From Phocaeicola_A sp036804505 (GTDB taxonomy: Bacteria > Bacteroidota > Bacteroidia > Bacteroidales > Bacteroidaceae): a stretch of DNA of 64,000 bases. Where the stretch lies: positions 1 through 64,000 of the forward strand of contig DAIRSI010000001.1 of NCBI GenBank assembly GCA_036804505.1, in the 5' to 3' direction. The notes under the pieces are model-generated. The model had not been told where the DNA came from, ran no database searches, and saw only the letters and a program-made list of their open reading frames with translations. Positions 44,935 through 54,460 of this stretch are shown piece after piece; positions within the stretch are counted from its first letter, which is position 1; the number at the start of each line of letters is the position of its first letter. A program made the translations under genes and the position numbers.

Positions 44935-46311
44935 CTAATAAACATTCCATTCCCAAATGCCGGAGATACCTTGCAGGAATTTTATGCGCAGATAGCGATA
45001 GCTACCGTCTGTATTGTCCACATGAGGTGAACATATCACAACATTTTCGCTTCCACCACACTTCTGCCACGACATTCCGTCAAGAGAACCTTCAAGAATA
45101 TAAGCATGCCCAGCCGTTGGTCTTACGAAATAGACTTCACTTCTAATATTCTCTCTGACTTTTCCCAAATCGATTTCAAACCAAGCCTCTTTATCGGTTC
45201 TAGCTGCCATCCATCGGGAACCATTGGCACCATCAATAGCAAATAAAGGAGTGAAATACTCTGTACGTCTAAACAAGGAATCTTTTATGGGTTTGATATC
45301 CAAAGGATCCATCACACTCGATGCGTAAACTTGCTTTACATGTATTTTTGACTCTCTTGAAACTTTTCTTAAAGCTCCAACTCCATCCATTGTCAACCTC
45401 ACAGGAATTATCGTTCCATCTTTTCTAAAATGCAACTGGTTTACATACGTCTGTCTGTTCGTACTTCGTCTTCCGAATTCCAAAAAGGTGAAATAATAAC
45501 GGTCTGTACCGTTCAAATTAAATACGCAGCCATGACCAGGGCCATAAACACCCATAGAATAATCAGTTGTGGAAATGATATCCTCCTTAGGAAATTCATA
45601 AGGTCCTACAGGAGAAATCTTACTCATCACATAGGCATACTGATATTTTTCATCGCCTTCAATGGTGTAAAGATAGTAATAAATTCCTTTCCTTTTGAAA
45701 AAAATAGGACCTTCTGAGTATTTTTTTGTTGGAGTCGGTATAATATGCACGACAGAATCTACCGTTACCATGTCTTTACCAAGTTTTGCCATTCTTTTTC
45801 GTCCCCAAAACAAGTAAGCCTGTTTATCATCATCAATAAAGACTTCAGCATCTATTCCCTCTGGGTCCTTTCCCTGTAACAGAGTAGAGGCCGTATAAGG
45901 AAGTTGGAATTGATCTCTGCCTTTAGCCAATTTAAAAGGTCCGTCAGGGCTATCAGCAACAGCAGGATACATGTATCCGTTGATTGTAGGATATATGAAG
46001 TATTTACCATTTGCATATACTGCCTTACTAGGTGCCCAATATTTCTGCTTCACTGCAGAAGGAAAATAAGTACCACTAAAGCTCCAATGCACAAAGTCTT
46101 TGGATTTCCAAACGACCGGAGGGCCGGATGTTTCAAGCCCTCGATCATAACCATCCGTAGTTGCATAACAATAGAACATACCATTTATTTCCTGTATGCT
46201 CGCATCTGCAATCATATCGGGAATCAAAGCATGTCCAAAAGAATTCTTTTGCGCATTAAGACCTATAACATGTAAAAGTAAAATGACTGTAAGTAATTTA
46301 TATTTAATCAT
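44935..46311 (-). CDS. GH43 family glycoside hydrolase with F5/8C-like domain
   Basis: A 458-residue exported enzyme (signal peptide ending GLNA). The GH43 propeller at about 25-310 shows IPDMIADASI (base Asp), KDPEGIDAEVFIDDD (modulator) and KKYSEGPIFFKRKGIYYY (acid Glu). The last 140 residues resemble an F5/8-type C galactose-binding-like module (WFEIDLGKVRENI...YILEGSLDGMSWQKC...YRYLRIKFLQG), which may bind glycan. It is only weakly similar to the neighbouring GH43, so the two probably cut different linkages, arabinosyl, xylosyl or galactosyl. Confidence 0.92.
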   Translation of the reverse strand: MIKYKLLTVILLLHVIGLNAQKNSFGHALIPDMIADASIQEINGMFYCYATTDGYDRGLETSGPPVVWKSKDFVHWSFSGTYFPSAVKQKYWAPSKAVYANGKYFIYPTINGYMYPAVADSPDGPFKLAKGRDQFQLPYTASTLLQGKDPEGIDAEVFIDDDKQAYLFWGRKRMAKLGKDMVTVDSVVHIIPTPTKKYSEGPIFFKRKGIYYYLYTIEGDEKYQYAYVMSKISPVGPYEFPKEDIISTTDYSMGVYGPGHGCVFNLNGTDRYYFTFLEFGRRSTNRQTYVNQLHFRKDGTIIPVRLTMDGVGALRKVSRESKIHVKQVYASSVMDPLDIKPIKDSLFRRTEYFTPLFAIDGANGSRWMAARTDKEAWFEIDLGKVRENIRSEVYFVRPTAGHAYILEGSLDGMSWQKCGGSENVVICSPHVDNTDGSYRYLRIKFLQGISGIWEWNVY

Positions 46312-46425
46312 AATCTATCTATATTAAAAGAAGAAAGGGAACAACCGCAGAAGTATATCCTACAGCTATTCCCTATTCATCAAAGTTTCTAAAAAGGATT
46401 CTGTTTTACCCTCTTCTTTACAATG

Positions 46426-47979
46426 TTAATATCCTGGATTCTGTGTCAGGTTCTTATTATTCTGCATCTCAACTTGTGGTATTGGCCACAACCAACCCTT
46501 CGCAGAATCGAACTGACGTGTTTCTTTCTTTACTTGTTCAAATACCCATGTAGAAGGACTTGCCGGATTGGATAACTTTGCGATAGCATATCCATAGACA
46601 TCATGTACCAATGATTGGTCTTTCCATCTCAACATATCGTTGTACCGAGTTCCTTCCAAGCAGAATTCAACCCTCCTTTCATGACGAAGAATGCTTCTCA
46701 ACTGTTCCTTCGACAAGCCTGTCCCTTCAACAGATTCAATTTTCGGCATATTGACTCTCGCTCTTACCTGATCAATCAAATCGTAGACTTCCTGTCCTGT
46801 GTTTCCGGATTCGATAAGAGCCTCAGCACGCATCAAAAGAATATCAGCATAACGTAGCACTATCGTGTTAATCGAATAATTATCAGGATCAGAACTGCCA
46901 ATATCTGCATATTTGCGGGGACGTGCTCCACAAGGCACTTGATCTGTTGCCGGAATATAAGTCACGCTCCCCATCTTGGAGCCCGGAAGAATGACTGTAG
47001 CAGCTAATCTGGGATCTCTGTTAACAAAAGGATTCTGATCGTTATAACCGGATGTATTATCAGTGATAGGAAGACCGTTTGTCATATAATAAGAATTTAT
47101 CAGATCGGCAGTTACGTTTGGTGTCGGCCAGTTTGTAAAAGATATGCATGCAGATGGCCAAGGTTGATGTTGCAAGGTCTTAATATACTGGATATCAAAA
47201 ATGACCTCTGAATTGTTTTCATTTGCCTCTTCGAATAAACCCGCATAATCTTTAAATAAGCTGTATGCACCCAAATCCATCACTTGTTTTGCAACGGTAG
47301 CGGCGTCGCTCCATTTCTCATTGTAGAGTAAAGTTTTTGCCTTTACTGCCAAAGCCGCACCCTTCGTTGCTCTTCCGACATCACCACCTGAATATTTCTG
47401 AGGAAGAACGGCTGCAGCCTCATCCAAATCTTTGATAACTGCATCAAGTACCGTACTTTTAGCTGTTCTGGAAACAAGAGCACCTTCCATGGTCTGTGGT
47501 TCAAGAATCAATGGCACATCACCATAGAATGATATCAAATCGGCATAACTGAATGCTCTTAAAAACTTTGCCTCGGCAATCATCTGTGTCTTTACAGACC
47601 CATCCACTGTGGCATTATTCATATTATCAATAAAAGTATTCACCCTGACTATTGTACGATAATCTTGTGTCCATCTAGCGGAAGCTGCCCAACTTGAAGA
47701 GTTCTGTACCCATTCACCGAACTCTTTTGAGCCCTGCCAAGAATCCTGGCAATAATTATTATCGGACATAAAGTCCAATTGATACCAGAAATTGGGTGTC
47801 GCGATGGGTTGAAGGGAAGAATAGATACCCATAAGTCCCATCTTACATTCGGATTCATTTCCATAAAAAGTACCAGGAGATAAGGAATCAAGAGGACTCC
47901 GATCAAGCAAGTCACTGGTACAACTGCATATCAGACTAGCTAAAATAGCTGAAAATATATATTTACTTATCTTTATCAT
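46426..47979 (-). CDS. SusD-family glycan-binding lipoprotein
   Basis: A 517-residue RagB/SusD protein (lipobox LICSC, Cys 20, then TSDLLDRSPLDSLSPGTFYGNESECK, the typical SusD opening). It has the helical TPR core and the C-terminal SusD region (RREVEFCLEGTRYNDMLRWK-like: RRVEFCLEGTRYNDML, ending WPIPQVEMQNNKNLTQNPGY). It caps the SusC barrel and delivers oligosaccharide. It is 11 bases after the SusC stop, and 114 bases before the GH43 gene. Confidence 0.96.
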   Translation of the reverse strand: MIKISKYIFSAILASLICSCTSDLLDRSPLDSLSPGTFYGNESECKMGLMGIYSSLQPIATPNFWYQLDFMSDNNYCQDSWQGSKEFGEWVQNSSSWAASARWTQDYRTIVRVNTFIDNMNNATVDGSVKTQMIAEAKFLRAFSYADLISFYGDVPLILEPQTMEGALVSRTAKSTVLDAVIKDLDEAAAVLPQKYSGGDVGRATKGAALAVKAKTLLYNEKWSDAATVAKQVMDLGAYSLFKDYAGLFEEANENNSEVIFDIQYIKTLQHQPWPSACISFTNWPTPNVTADLINSYYMTNGLPITDNTSGYNDQNPFVNRDPRLAATVILPGSKMGSVTYIPATDQVPCGARPRKYADIGSSDPDNYSINTIVLRYADILLMRAEALIESGNTGQEVYDLIDQVRARVNMPKIESVEGTGLSKEQLRSILRHERRVEFCLEGTRYNDMLRWKDQSLVHDVYGYAIAKLSNPASPSTWVFEQVKKETRQFDSAKGWLWPIPQVEMQNNKNLTQNPGY

Positions 47980-47990
47980 GATTGTTCCTA

Positions 47991-50900
47991 TTAAAAATTA
48001 ACATTTACGCCAACCGTATAAACTCTAACTTGAGGGAAAGCCTCTGCTCTTGTTTGTCCTACTTCCTGTTCAGGATCGAAACCCTTAAAGTTTGTGATAG
48101 TCAAAGCATTCTGGATATTTCCATAGACTCTGATTTTGCACTCGCCCAAAGCTGGGATAATCTTTTTATCGAAAGTATAACCCAATTCGATATTCTTCAG
48201 ACGAAGATAAGATGCATCTTCCATATAGAATGAAGAATGAATATTATTCCTCACCCCATCCAATCCTACTTTAGGATATTTGTTACCCGGATTTTCAGGA
48301 GTCCATCTATCAAGCCACCATGAACCTAAGTTAGCAAAACCACTGAAGCAGGTTGCAATTTCATAATATGTATATCCTTCTACTCCCGTAACTCCCTGCC
48401 AAAACATACCGAAATCGAAATTTTTCCATTCCAAGTTCATCTGCCATGCATAAGACAAATCAGGGAACTGCTTTCCAAGCACCTTTCTATCCTTATCCAT
48501 CGTCACTTTCCCATCTCCATCAAGATCTTTATACTTGATATCTCCCGGGGTCGCCGTAAAGTTTGCAACAGAAACCACGTCAGATTTCAAAGTATATTTT
48601 CTCTCATCATAAGGAATATTAGGATCACTATTATTTTGCCAAGTAAAGTCAGAAATCTGATAAACGCCATCCATCTGATAACCATAGAAAGAGTTGATAG
48701 CATAGCCTTCAACCAAAGCTTTTGAATCATTGATAATTGGACTAGCCCCATTCAAATCTGTGATTTTATTGACTATATGAGATAAATTGACTGTTGTTCT
48801 CAATTTTAATCCATTCGAGAATGCTTTTCTGTATGCAAAAGATGCTTCAATACCGGTATTTCTTACTTTTCCCGCATTAACATAAGGAGCACTCAAATTT
48901 CCCATAGTTAAAGGAATTGGAGTCTGCATAAGAATATCTTTCGTATTCTTGACAAAAAAATCAGCGGTCATACTGAAACCATTTTTCAAAGCTAAATCAA
49001 ATCCGACATTGGCTTGTTCTGTCGTTTCCCATGTAGTTGATTTGTTAATCATACTGGTAACAGCAACTCCGGGCTGCAAAGTTCCGTTCAAGGAATAATT
49101 CTGTCCTGTTGAAAGGACATCACTTCCTACATAATAGGAATTTATATTCTGGTTACCCAACTTTCCCCAAGAAGCGCGAAGTTTAAACATATCCAACCAA
49201 CTGTCATACTTTTTCATGAAGTTTTCTTCTGACATAATCCAACCTGCTGAAAACGAAGGGAAATTACCCCACTTATTACCTTCAGCAAAACGGGAAGATC
49301 CATCTCTTCTTATATTGGCTTCGAAAAGATATTTTCCATCAAAAGAATAATTAATTCTTCCAAAATAAGATTTCAACCCTAAATCATATTCTCCTGAATT
49401 ATTTGTCATGGTCGAAGCATCACCTAAATTGAGTAGTCTCTGACTGTTATTGATAAAATTTGAACGATAGCCACTATTCCATTTCCATCTGAAATATTCC
49501 TCTGAATAACCAATCATAGCTCCTACAGAATGTTTACCGAACTTTTTATCATATTTCAACAAAGAAGTAAGCATGGTTTGGTAATTGGTCGAGTTGGTTT
49601 CGGTCAAATCCGACATCAATTTCTTTGTACTTCCGTCATTATTGGCTAGAAGAACATTGGCATGGAATGCATTTTTGTTCCCACTTTCCAGATTATATCC
49701 ATAAGTCATTTGCAGACTTAAACCATCAATAATCTTATATTCACCCTCTACCTGGCCATTGAAATTATAGCGACGATCCTTTGTAGTACTACCTTCCTGA
49801 ATTTCTCCGTAGTAGTTTCTTTCTCCATTTACACTAACCCACTGCCCTGATTCATTCTTCATAGGGAATATAGGAGCAAGTGTAGCATACCATTCGGCAT
49901 TCCACAAATCTGTAGGTTGCCATTTAGTCCCAAGGTTTCCAGACAATCTGGTGGTAAATCTCAACTTTTTATTCAAGAAATAGGAATCAATATTAGTTCT
50001 GAAATCGGTCTTTCTATAGTTAGTACCGACAAGAATACCATCCTGATCAAGATATCCCATCATAAAGGCAAACTGTAAATTGTCTGTTCCACCAGTTACA
50101 TTAATTCTATGATTCTGCATATTTGCCTTTCCATAATATACCTTGAAATAATCAACGCTCGGATACATGATATCAGTACCGTCTTTGTATTTCTGAATCT
50201 GTTCTGCAGAATACTTTTCCTGCATTCCGGTATTTACACATGCTTCATTGTACAATGTTGTATAATCGTATGAATTTAATACATGAGGTAATGCTGTAGC
50301 ATTCTGCACACCATAATAGCCGGAATAGGATACATTCATTTTTCCTGCCGCACCTTTCTTGGTTGTAATGAGAACAACTCCATTGGCAGCTCTATTTCCA
50401 TAAATGGAAGAAGATGCTGCATCCTTCAATACTGAGATTGTATTTATATCATTGGCATTTACATCAGACATTTTCCCAGGAAAGCCATCGATAAGAACCA
50501 AGGGATCACTGTTGTTTAAAGTACCGACTCCACGAATATTAATCACAGCACCATCTTCACCGGGTTGTCCTGATTTCTGTAAGGCATATACTCCGGATAC
50601 GGTCCCTTGAAGAGCTGTACTGGAGTTGGTGAGTGGACGATCACTCAAGTCGTTCATTGAAACACTGGAAACAGCTCCGGTCAAATTGGCCTTCTTCTGA
50701 GTTCCATAACCCACTACCACTACTTCTTCCAATGTTTTGGTATCTTCAAGTAATTGGACCTTGACAGCCGATTTGCCGCTAATAGCAATATTTTGTGACA
50801 CATAACCTACATAACTAATGACCAACGTTGCATTGTTAGGAGCGTCCATCAAAACAAAATGTCCATCAACATCGGTAATTGTTCCATTAGTAGTACCTTT

Positions 50901-51335
50901 TACTACCACACTGGCACCGATAATAGGTTCGCCGGATTTATCCACTACGCTACCTGTAATTTTCTTCCCTCTATTTTGTTGTTCAGTTATTTGTGTCAGC
51001 GCAGATTTTTTTGTCAAAATCACATAATCATTTTCGAAAGCATATTTTATATCAGACCTATTGAAAGCTTCTTGTAAACACTCTGCTACTGATTTCTTAC
51101 CGGATCTCACCGAGAGAGATTCGTTCGTATTGACTTCATTCTTACTATATACGAACAAGTAATTGGTTTGTTTCTCTACTTGATTGATAAAAGAGCCAAC
51201 CGTTAGTTTGTTTCCGTTGATATTTACTTTGGCTGTTTGTGAATTCATAGTTCCTGCATAAGAGGAAAATACACAAACGAAAAGTAAAAAAGCTGAAATT
51301 CTCATAATTATTAGAATTTTTGGTTTTTTTGCCAT
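47991..51335 (-). CDS. SusC-family TonB-dependent transporter with STN domain
   Basis: An 1114-residue outer-membrane transporter. Order: signal peptide; an N-terminal STN domain (about 35-100, NGNKLTVGSFINQVEKQTNYLFVYS), which contacts a FecR-type anti-sigma; a carboxypeptidase-regulatory-like domain (GKKITGSVVDKSGEPIIGASVVVKG); the TonB-box region EEVVVVGYG; plug and 22-strand barrel. It imports oligosaccharide with SusD. An alternative start at 51305 (MRISAFLL) is possible. The STN domain and the upstream sigma/anti-sigma genes show that it signals its own induction. Confidence 0.96.
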   Translation of the reverse strand: MAKKPKILIIMRISAFLLFVCVFSSYAGTMNSQTAKVNINGNKLTVGSFINQVEKQTNYLFVYSKNEVNTNESLSVRSGKKSVAECLQEAFNRSDIKYAFENDYVILTKKSALTQITEQQNRGKKITGSVVDKSGEPIIGASVVVKGTTNGTITDVDGHFVLMDAPNNATLVISYVGYVSQNIAISGKSAVKVQLLEDTKTLEEVVVVGYGTQKKANLTGAVSSVSMNDLSDRPLTNSSTALQGTVSGVYALQKSGQPGEDGAVINIRGVGTLNNSDPLVLIDGFPGKMSDVNANDINTISVLKDAASSSIYGNRAANGVVLITTKKGAAGKMNVSYSGYYGVQNATALPHVLNSYDYTTLYNEACVNTGMQEKYSAEQIQKYKDGTDIMYPSVDYFKVYYGKANMQNHRINVTGGTDNLQFAFMMGYLDQDGILVGTNYRKTDFRTNIDSYFLNKKLRFTTRLSGNLGTKWQPTDLWNAEWYATLAPIFPMKNESGQWVSVNGERNYYGEIQEGSTTKDRRYNFNGQVEGEYKIIDGLSLQMTYGYNLESGNKNAFHANVLLANNDGSTKKLMSDLTETNSTNYQTMLTSLLKYDKKFGKHSVGAMIGYSEEYFRWKWNSGYRSNFINNSQRLLNLGDASTMTNNSGEYDLGLKSYFGRINYSFDGKYLFEANIRRDGSSRFAEGNKWGNFPSFSAGWIMSEENFMKKYDSWLDMFKLRASWGKLGNQNINSYYVGSDVLSTGQNYSLNGTLQPGVAVTSMINKSTTWETTEQANVGFDLALKNGFSMTADFFVKNTKDILMQTPIPLTMGNLSAPYVNAGKVRNTGIEASFAYRKAFSNGLKLRTTVNLSHIVNKITDLNGASPIINDSKALVEGYAINSFYGYQMDGVYQISDFTWQNNSDPNIPYDERKYTLKSDVVSVANFTATPGDIKYKDLDGDGKVTMDKDRKVLGKQFPDLSYAWQMNLEWKNFDFGMFWQGVTGVEGYTYYEIATCFSGFANLGSWWLDRWTPENPGNKYPKVGLDGVRNNIHSSFYMEDASYLRLKNIELGYTFDKKIIPALGECKIRVYGNIQNALTITNFKGFDPEQEVGQTRAEAFPQVRVYTVGVNVNF

Positions 51336-51391
51336 AACTTTGCTTTGTTAATTGTTAATACTTTTGTAATAAATGTGTTAGCGCGTTACAG

Positions 51392-51421
51392 AACCGATGG
51401 ATGTTGCCGCATCTGTCGGTT
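51392..51421 (-). promoter_or_regulatory. hairpin in the leader before SusC
   Basis: AACCGATGGATG and CATCTGTCGGTT form a 12-bp stem with two central mismatches, in the 170-base gap between FecR and SusC. The T-run follows on the + strand only, so it is a leader structure rather than a terminator of FecR. Confidence 0.4.
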
Positions 51422-51505
51422 TTTTTACGCCCTTTTTTCATAGTGATGATTTTCTCATAGGCATAAAGATTTTAAGGTTTAACAAAATTTCATGTTTCTT
51501 ATTTC

Positions 51506-52471
51506 TTATTCTATCATTATCCGATTCAATTTATCATCTTTGCTATAAGCAAACGGATGTACCTTCTGCATAATTCTCAAGATGCTCTCCACTCCGTCTA
51601 TCTGACGGAACTTTCCGCTAAACTTATAAACATTCAGCCTCGGGTTCTTCACCATAATCTTTATATCATAGTAAATCTCAAGTTTTTTTACAATTTCGCC
51701 AAAAGGCATGTCATCGAAAGAATAAAGACCGTCTTTCCATAACAAAAAATCGGAACTGGAAAGACTATGCTTCACCAAATGACCCTCTTGAAGCTCTACT
51801 TCTTCATTGGGTTTCATATAGATGGAATGAGCTTCGTCAGAAGGATTATAGAGTTTTACGGAACCTTCCAACAAAGAGGTGCAAAACTCTCGACAACCTT
51901 TATATGCAAACACATTGAACTTGGTTCCGAGAACCTTTATGTCCGCCTTATCAGTTGATACCACAAAGGGACATTCCTTGTTCTTGGCCACCTCGAAATA
52001 GGCTTCTCCGTCAAGTTCCACCTTACGCTCTGCTTTGGCAAAGCGACTTGGATAACGCAGATGAGAACTTGCATTTAGCCAAATAACAGTGCCATCGTGC
52101 AGTTTGACCTGTGCGCGTTGTCCTGAAGGGACATAGAGTTCTTCATAACTTACAATAGAGTCTTCTGTTGCAACATAAAATTTTCGGATAACAACCACAC
52201 TACAAAATATTGCTACACAAGCCACAGCTACATATCTCATGAAGCGCATAACACGGTATTTATTGCTATGATGCTTTTTGAAAGTCATCAACTTGCCTAT
52301 ACCTTCGGATAGGTCATCATCGGCAGGGAGCCAACTGGAATAAGCGCGAAGATTCACAGCGGACAGGAATTCTTTCCGCACATCTTCATCGGACTCCAAA
52401 AGGGAAAACAGTTGTAGCTTTTCCTTTTCGGAAATTTCTCCGGCAATATATTTGACGATTAATTCATTCAT
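51506..52471 (-). CDS. FecR-family anti-sigma factor
   Basis: A 321-residue inner-membrane anti-sigma. The N-terminal cytoplasmic part (about 1-75) binds sigma; one membrane helix lies at about 80-98 (YVAVACVAIFCSVVVI); the periplasmic FecR domain follows (VPSGQRAQVKLHDGTVIWLNASSHLRYPSRF...GEAYFEVAKNKECPFVV...VLGTKFNVFAY), and a C-terminal STN-like region ends it. It receives the signal from the SusC STN domain and releases the sigma factor. It is 74 bases from the sigma gene. Confidence 0.96.
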   Translation of the reverse strand: MNELIVKYIAGEISEKEKLQLFSLLESDEDVRKEFLSAVNLRAYSSWLPADDDLSEGIGKLMTFKKHHSNKYRVMRFMRYVAVACVAIFCSVVVIRKFYVATEDSIVSYEELYVPSGQRAQVKLHDGTVIWLNASSHLRYPSRFAKAERKVELDGEAYFEVAKNKECPFVVSTDKADIKVLGTKFNVFAYKGCREFCTSLLEGSVKLYNPSDEAHSIYMKPNEEVELQEGHLVKHSLSSSDFLLWKDGLYSFDDMPFGEIVKKLEIYYDIKIMVKNPRLNVYKFSGKFRQIDGVESILRIMQKVHPFAYSKDDKLNRIMIE

Positions 52472-52545
52472 TTCTCTTCGCGTTTTAATAAAGAGCGATT
52501 GAAAAATGTTTTTCCTCTAAAGGACCTATGAGAAATAAACATTAT

Positions 52546-53121
52546 TTAACATCCAAGAAAAAAGACAAGCAGAGGAAGACAGTCTTTAAGATCTTCTCTA
52601 AGTCGCTTCAAGGCTATGCTCATTTGGGTTTCGACAGTGGATTCAGACAAATCAAGTTCGGCTGCTATTTCACGGTATTTTTTCCCATGGAACCGGTTTT
52701 TGATAAAGATTTCACGACATTTTTCAGGTAGTCGTTGTATAGCTTCACGAATAAGACGTTCTACATCGGAATCGGAATTTACAACTTCATTTAGTTGTTC
52801 CAACGCAGAGAGCTTGAGTGCCTGCTCCTTCTTATAATTTTCGGCAACAGACTGATGACGAAGATAATCGAGACAACGATTCTTGGTAAGGTTGAACAAA
52901 TAGGCTGTAAGACTAGACCTGATAATGATGGAAGTACGATTTTCCCACAACATGGTAAAGATATCCTGAACCACATTCTCGGCGTCTTCCCGAGATAAAA
53001 TATATTCCTCTGCAAATCGACGCATACGGGAAAAATAGAGAACATAAATTCTGTCGAAATCCCGAAATAAATCGAGTTCGGCCTCAACGGTTCTTGCTTC
53101 TTTATGTTCTTCCATTAGCAT
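52546..53121 (-). CDS. ECF-type RNA polymerase sigma factor
   Basis: A 191-residue sigma-70 family ECF factor. Region 2 (FDRIYVLYFSRMRRFAEEYILSREDAENVVQDIFTMLWE) recognises the -10 element, and region 4 (LPEKCREIFIKNRFHGKKYREIAAELDLSESTVETQMSIALKRLRE) the -35 element through its HTH. It drives the SusC/SusD/GH43 operon when freed from FecR. The second Met (53115) may be the true start. It has its own promoter at 53154-53184. Confidence 0.96.
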   Translation of the reverse strand: MLMEEHKEARTVEAELDLFRDFDRIYVLYFSRMRRFAEEYILSREDAENVVQDIFTMLWENRTSIIIRSSLTAYLFNLTKNRCLDYLRHQSVAENYKKEQALKLSALEQLNEVVNSDSDVERLIREAIQRLPEKCREIFIKNRFHGKKYREIAAELDLSESTVETQMSIALKRLREDLKDCLPLLVFFLGC

Positions 53122-53153
53122 GAATAGTTTTCAAGGTTTTTTCTTTACGGAGC

Positions 53154-53184
53154 CAAAATTATAGTTTTTGAAGGATATTTCAAA
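53154..53184 (-). promoter_or_regulatory. promoter of the sigma/anti-sigma genes
   Basis: On the - strand TTTG (53181-53184), a 19-base spacer and TAATTTTG (53154-53161), 33 bases upstream of the start codon. A housekeeping-type promoter therefore feeds the regulator pair. Confidence 0.65.
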
Positions 53185-53227
53185 ATTTTAATTGATTTTG
53201 TTGCAACATTATAGCATGTGGCAGTAT

Positions 53228-53264
53228 AAAAAAGGCTTTATGGAAATTCCACAAAGCCTTTTTT
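53228..53264 (-). terminator. terminator of the alcohol dehydrogenase gene
   Basis: AAAAAAGGCTTT and AAAGCCTTTTTT form a 12-bp stem with T-runs on both strands, 14 bases beyond the dehydrogenase stop. Confidence 0.75.
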
Positions 53265-53277
53265 ATTTAAGAATTTA

Positions 53278-54423
53278 TCAAAGCGCACTTTCCAAAATAC
53301 AACGAGCCATAGCTCCATCCACATTTTCGTTTTCTCCAAACTTTACGCCACGTTCATTAAATCTCTTTTCGATTTCGGCAATGCTTTCCTGACCTATATT
53401 CTCCTCGTGCAAACGAGTGGTAAGTCCTAATGAGCGGAAGAATTCCTCGGTCTTGGCAATGGCCGCATCAATGCGTTCTTCGCGAGTTCCGGACACGATA
53501 CCGAAAACTCTTTCTCCATACTGAATGAGCTTGTCACCTTTCTGCTCACGAAGCACACGCAGAATGGCAGGATATACGATGGCAAGAGTATGCCCGTGAG
53601 TCAAACCATGCAAAGCCGTTAGTTCATGACCTATCATGTGGGTTGCCCAATCCTGAGTCACTCCCATGGCGATGAAGCCATTGAGCGCCATAGTGGCTGA
53701 AAGCATAAAATCCGACATGAGGGAATAATCGTGACTGTTCTCTTTGATTTTCGGAGCTATCTCTACCAATGTCTGAAGAATACCTTCTGCCCACCGATCC
53801 ATTACACGGCTCTGACCCGGAATGGTCATGTACTGTTCTACAGTATGCACAAAAGTATCTGCCAATCCGCATGCTATCTGATAAGGAGGCAATGAATAAG
53901 TAACCTCCGGATCGAGGATAGAAAACAAAGGGAATGCACCGAAGAACGCAAACTTTTCCTTGGTCTCATGACGTGAAATTACTGCACCGTTGTTCATTTC
54001 GGAACCCGTTGCAGGAATAGTAAGCACCGTAGCTAATGGCACAGTACCGTTTGCCGGTTCTCCTGCTAAAACCATATCCCAAGCATCACCATCATATAGC
54101 AATCCGGCAGAAATAAGTTTCGTGCCGTCAATGACAGATCCACCGCCAACGGCAAGCAGAAAGTCAACTTTGTTCTCTTTACCCAACGCGATAGCCTTGC
54201 GCAAGGTTTCGATAGAAGGATTGGATTCGATACCCCAGAATTCCACTGTGTTGTGGTTCTTCAATGCTTCTTTCACTTGATCATACACGCCGTTTCTCTT
54301 TACGCTACCCCCACCAAAGGTAATCATGATTCGTTTGTCCATCGGGATTTCCTTAGAAAGAGAAGCTATCATACCACGTCCCATGATGAGTTTCACGGGA
54401 TTCTGAAAAATAAAATTCTCCAT
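53278..54423 (-). CDS. iron-containing alcohol dehydrogenase, YqhD/butanol dehydrogenase-like
   Basis: A 381-residue group III alcohol dehydrogenase. It opens NPVKLIMGRGMI; the cofactor loop FGGGSVKRNGVYDQV resembles that of YqhD (NADPH), and the metal-binding His cluster is in ADTFVHTVEQY and GHELTALHGLTHGHTLA. It reduces aldehydes to alcohols with NAD(P)H in the cytoplasm. It is monocistronic with its own terminator; a role in detoxifying aldehydes or disposing of reducing power is inferred. Confidence 0.94.
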   Translation of the reverse strand: MENFIFQNPVKLIMGRGMIASLSKEIPMDKRIMITFGGGSVKRNGVYDQVKEALKNHNTVEFWGIESNPSIETLRKAIALGKENKVDFLLAVGGGSVIDGTKLISAGLLYDGDAWDMVLAGEPANGTVPLATVLTIPATGSEMNNGAVISRHETKEKFAFFGAFPLFSILDPEVTYSLPPYQIACGLADTFVHTVEQYMTIPGQSRVMDRWAEGILQTLVEIAPKIKENSHDYSLMSDFMLSATMALNGFIAMGVTQDWATHMIGHELTALHGLTHGHTLAIVYPAILRVLREQKGDKLIQYGERVFGIVSGTREERIDAAIAKTEEFFRSLGLTTRLHEENIGQESIAEIEKRFNERGVKFGENENVDGAMARCILESAL

Positions 54424-54460
54424 ACTGTTTTTAATCTTTTTCTATGTTATATATTTAGAT

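Noticed and set aside
51392..51428. Terminator for the FecR gene
   Set aside because: The T-run lies on the + strand, so it cannot end - strand transcription.
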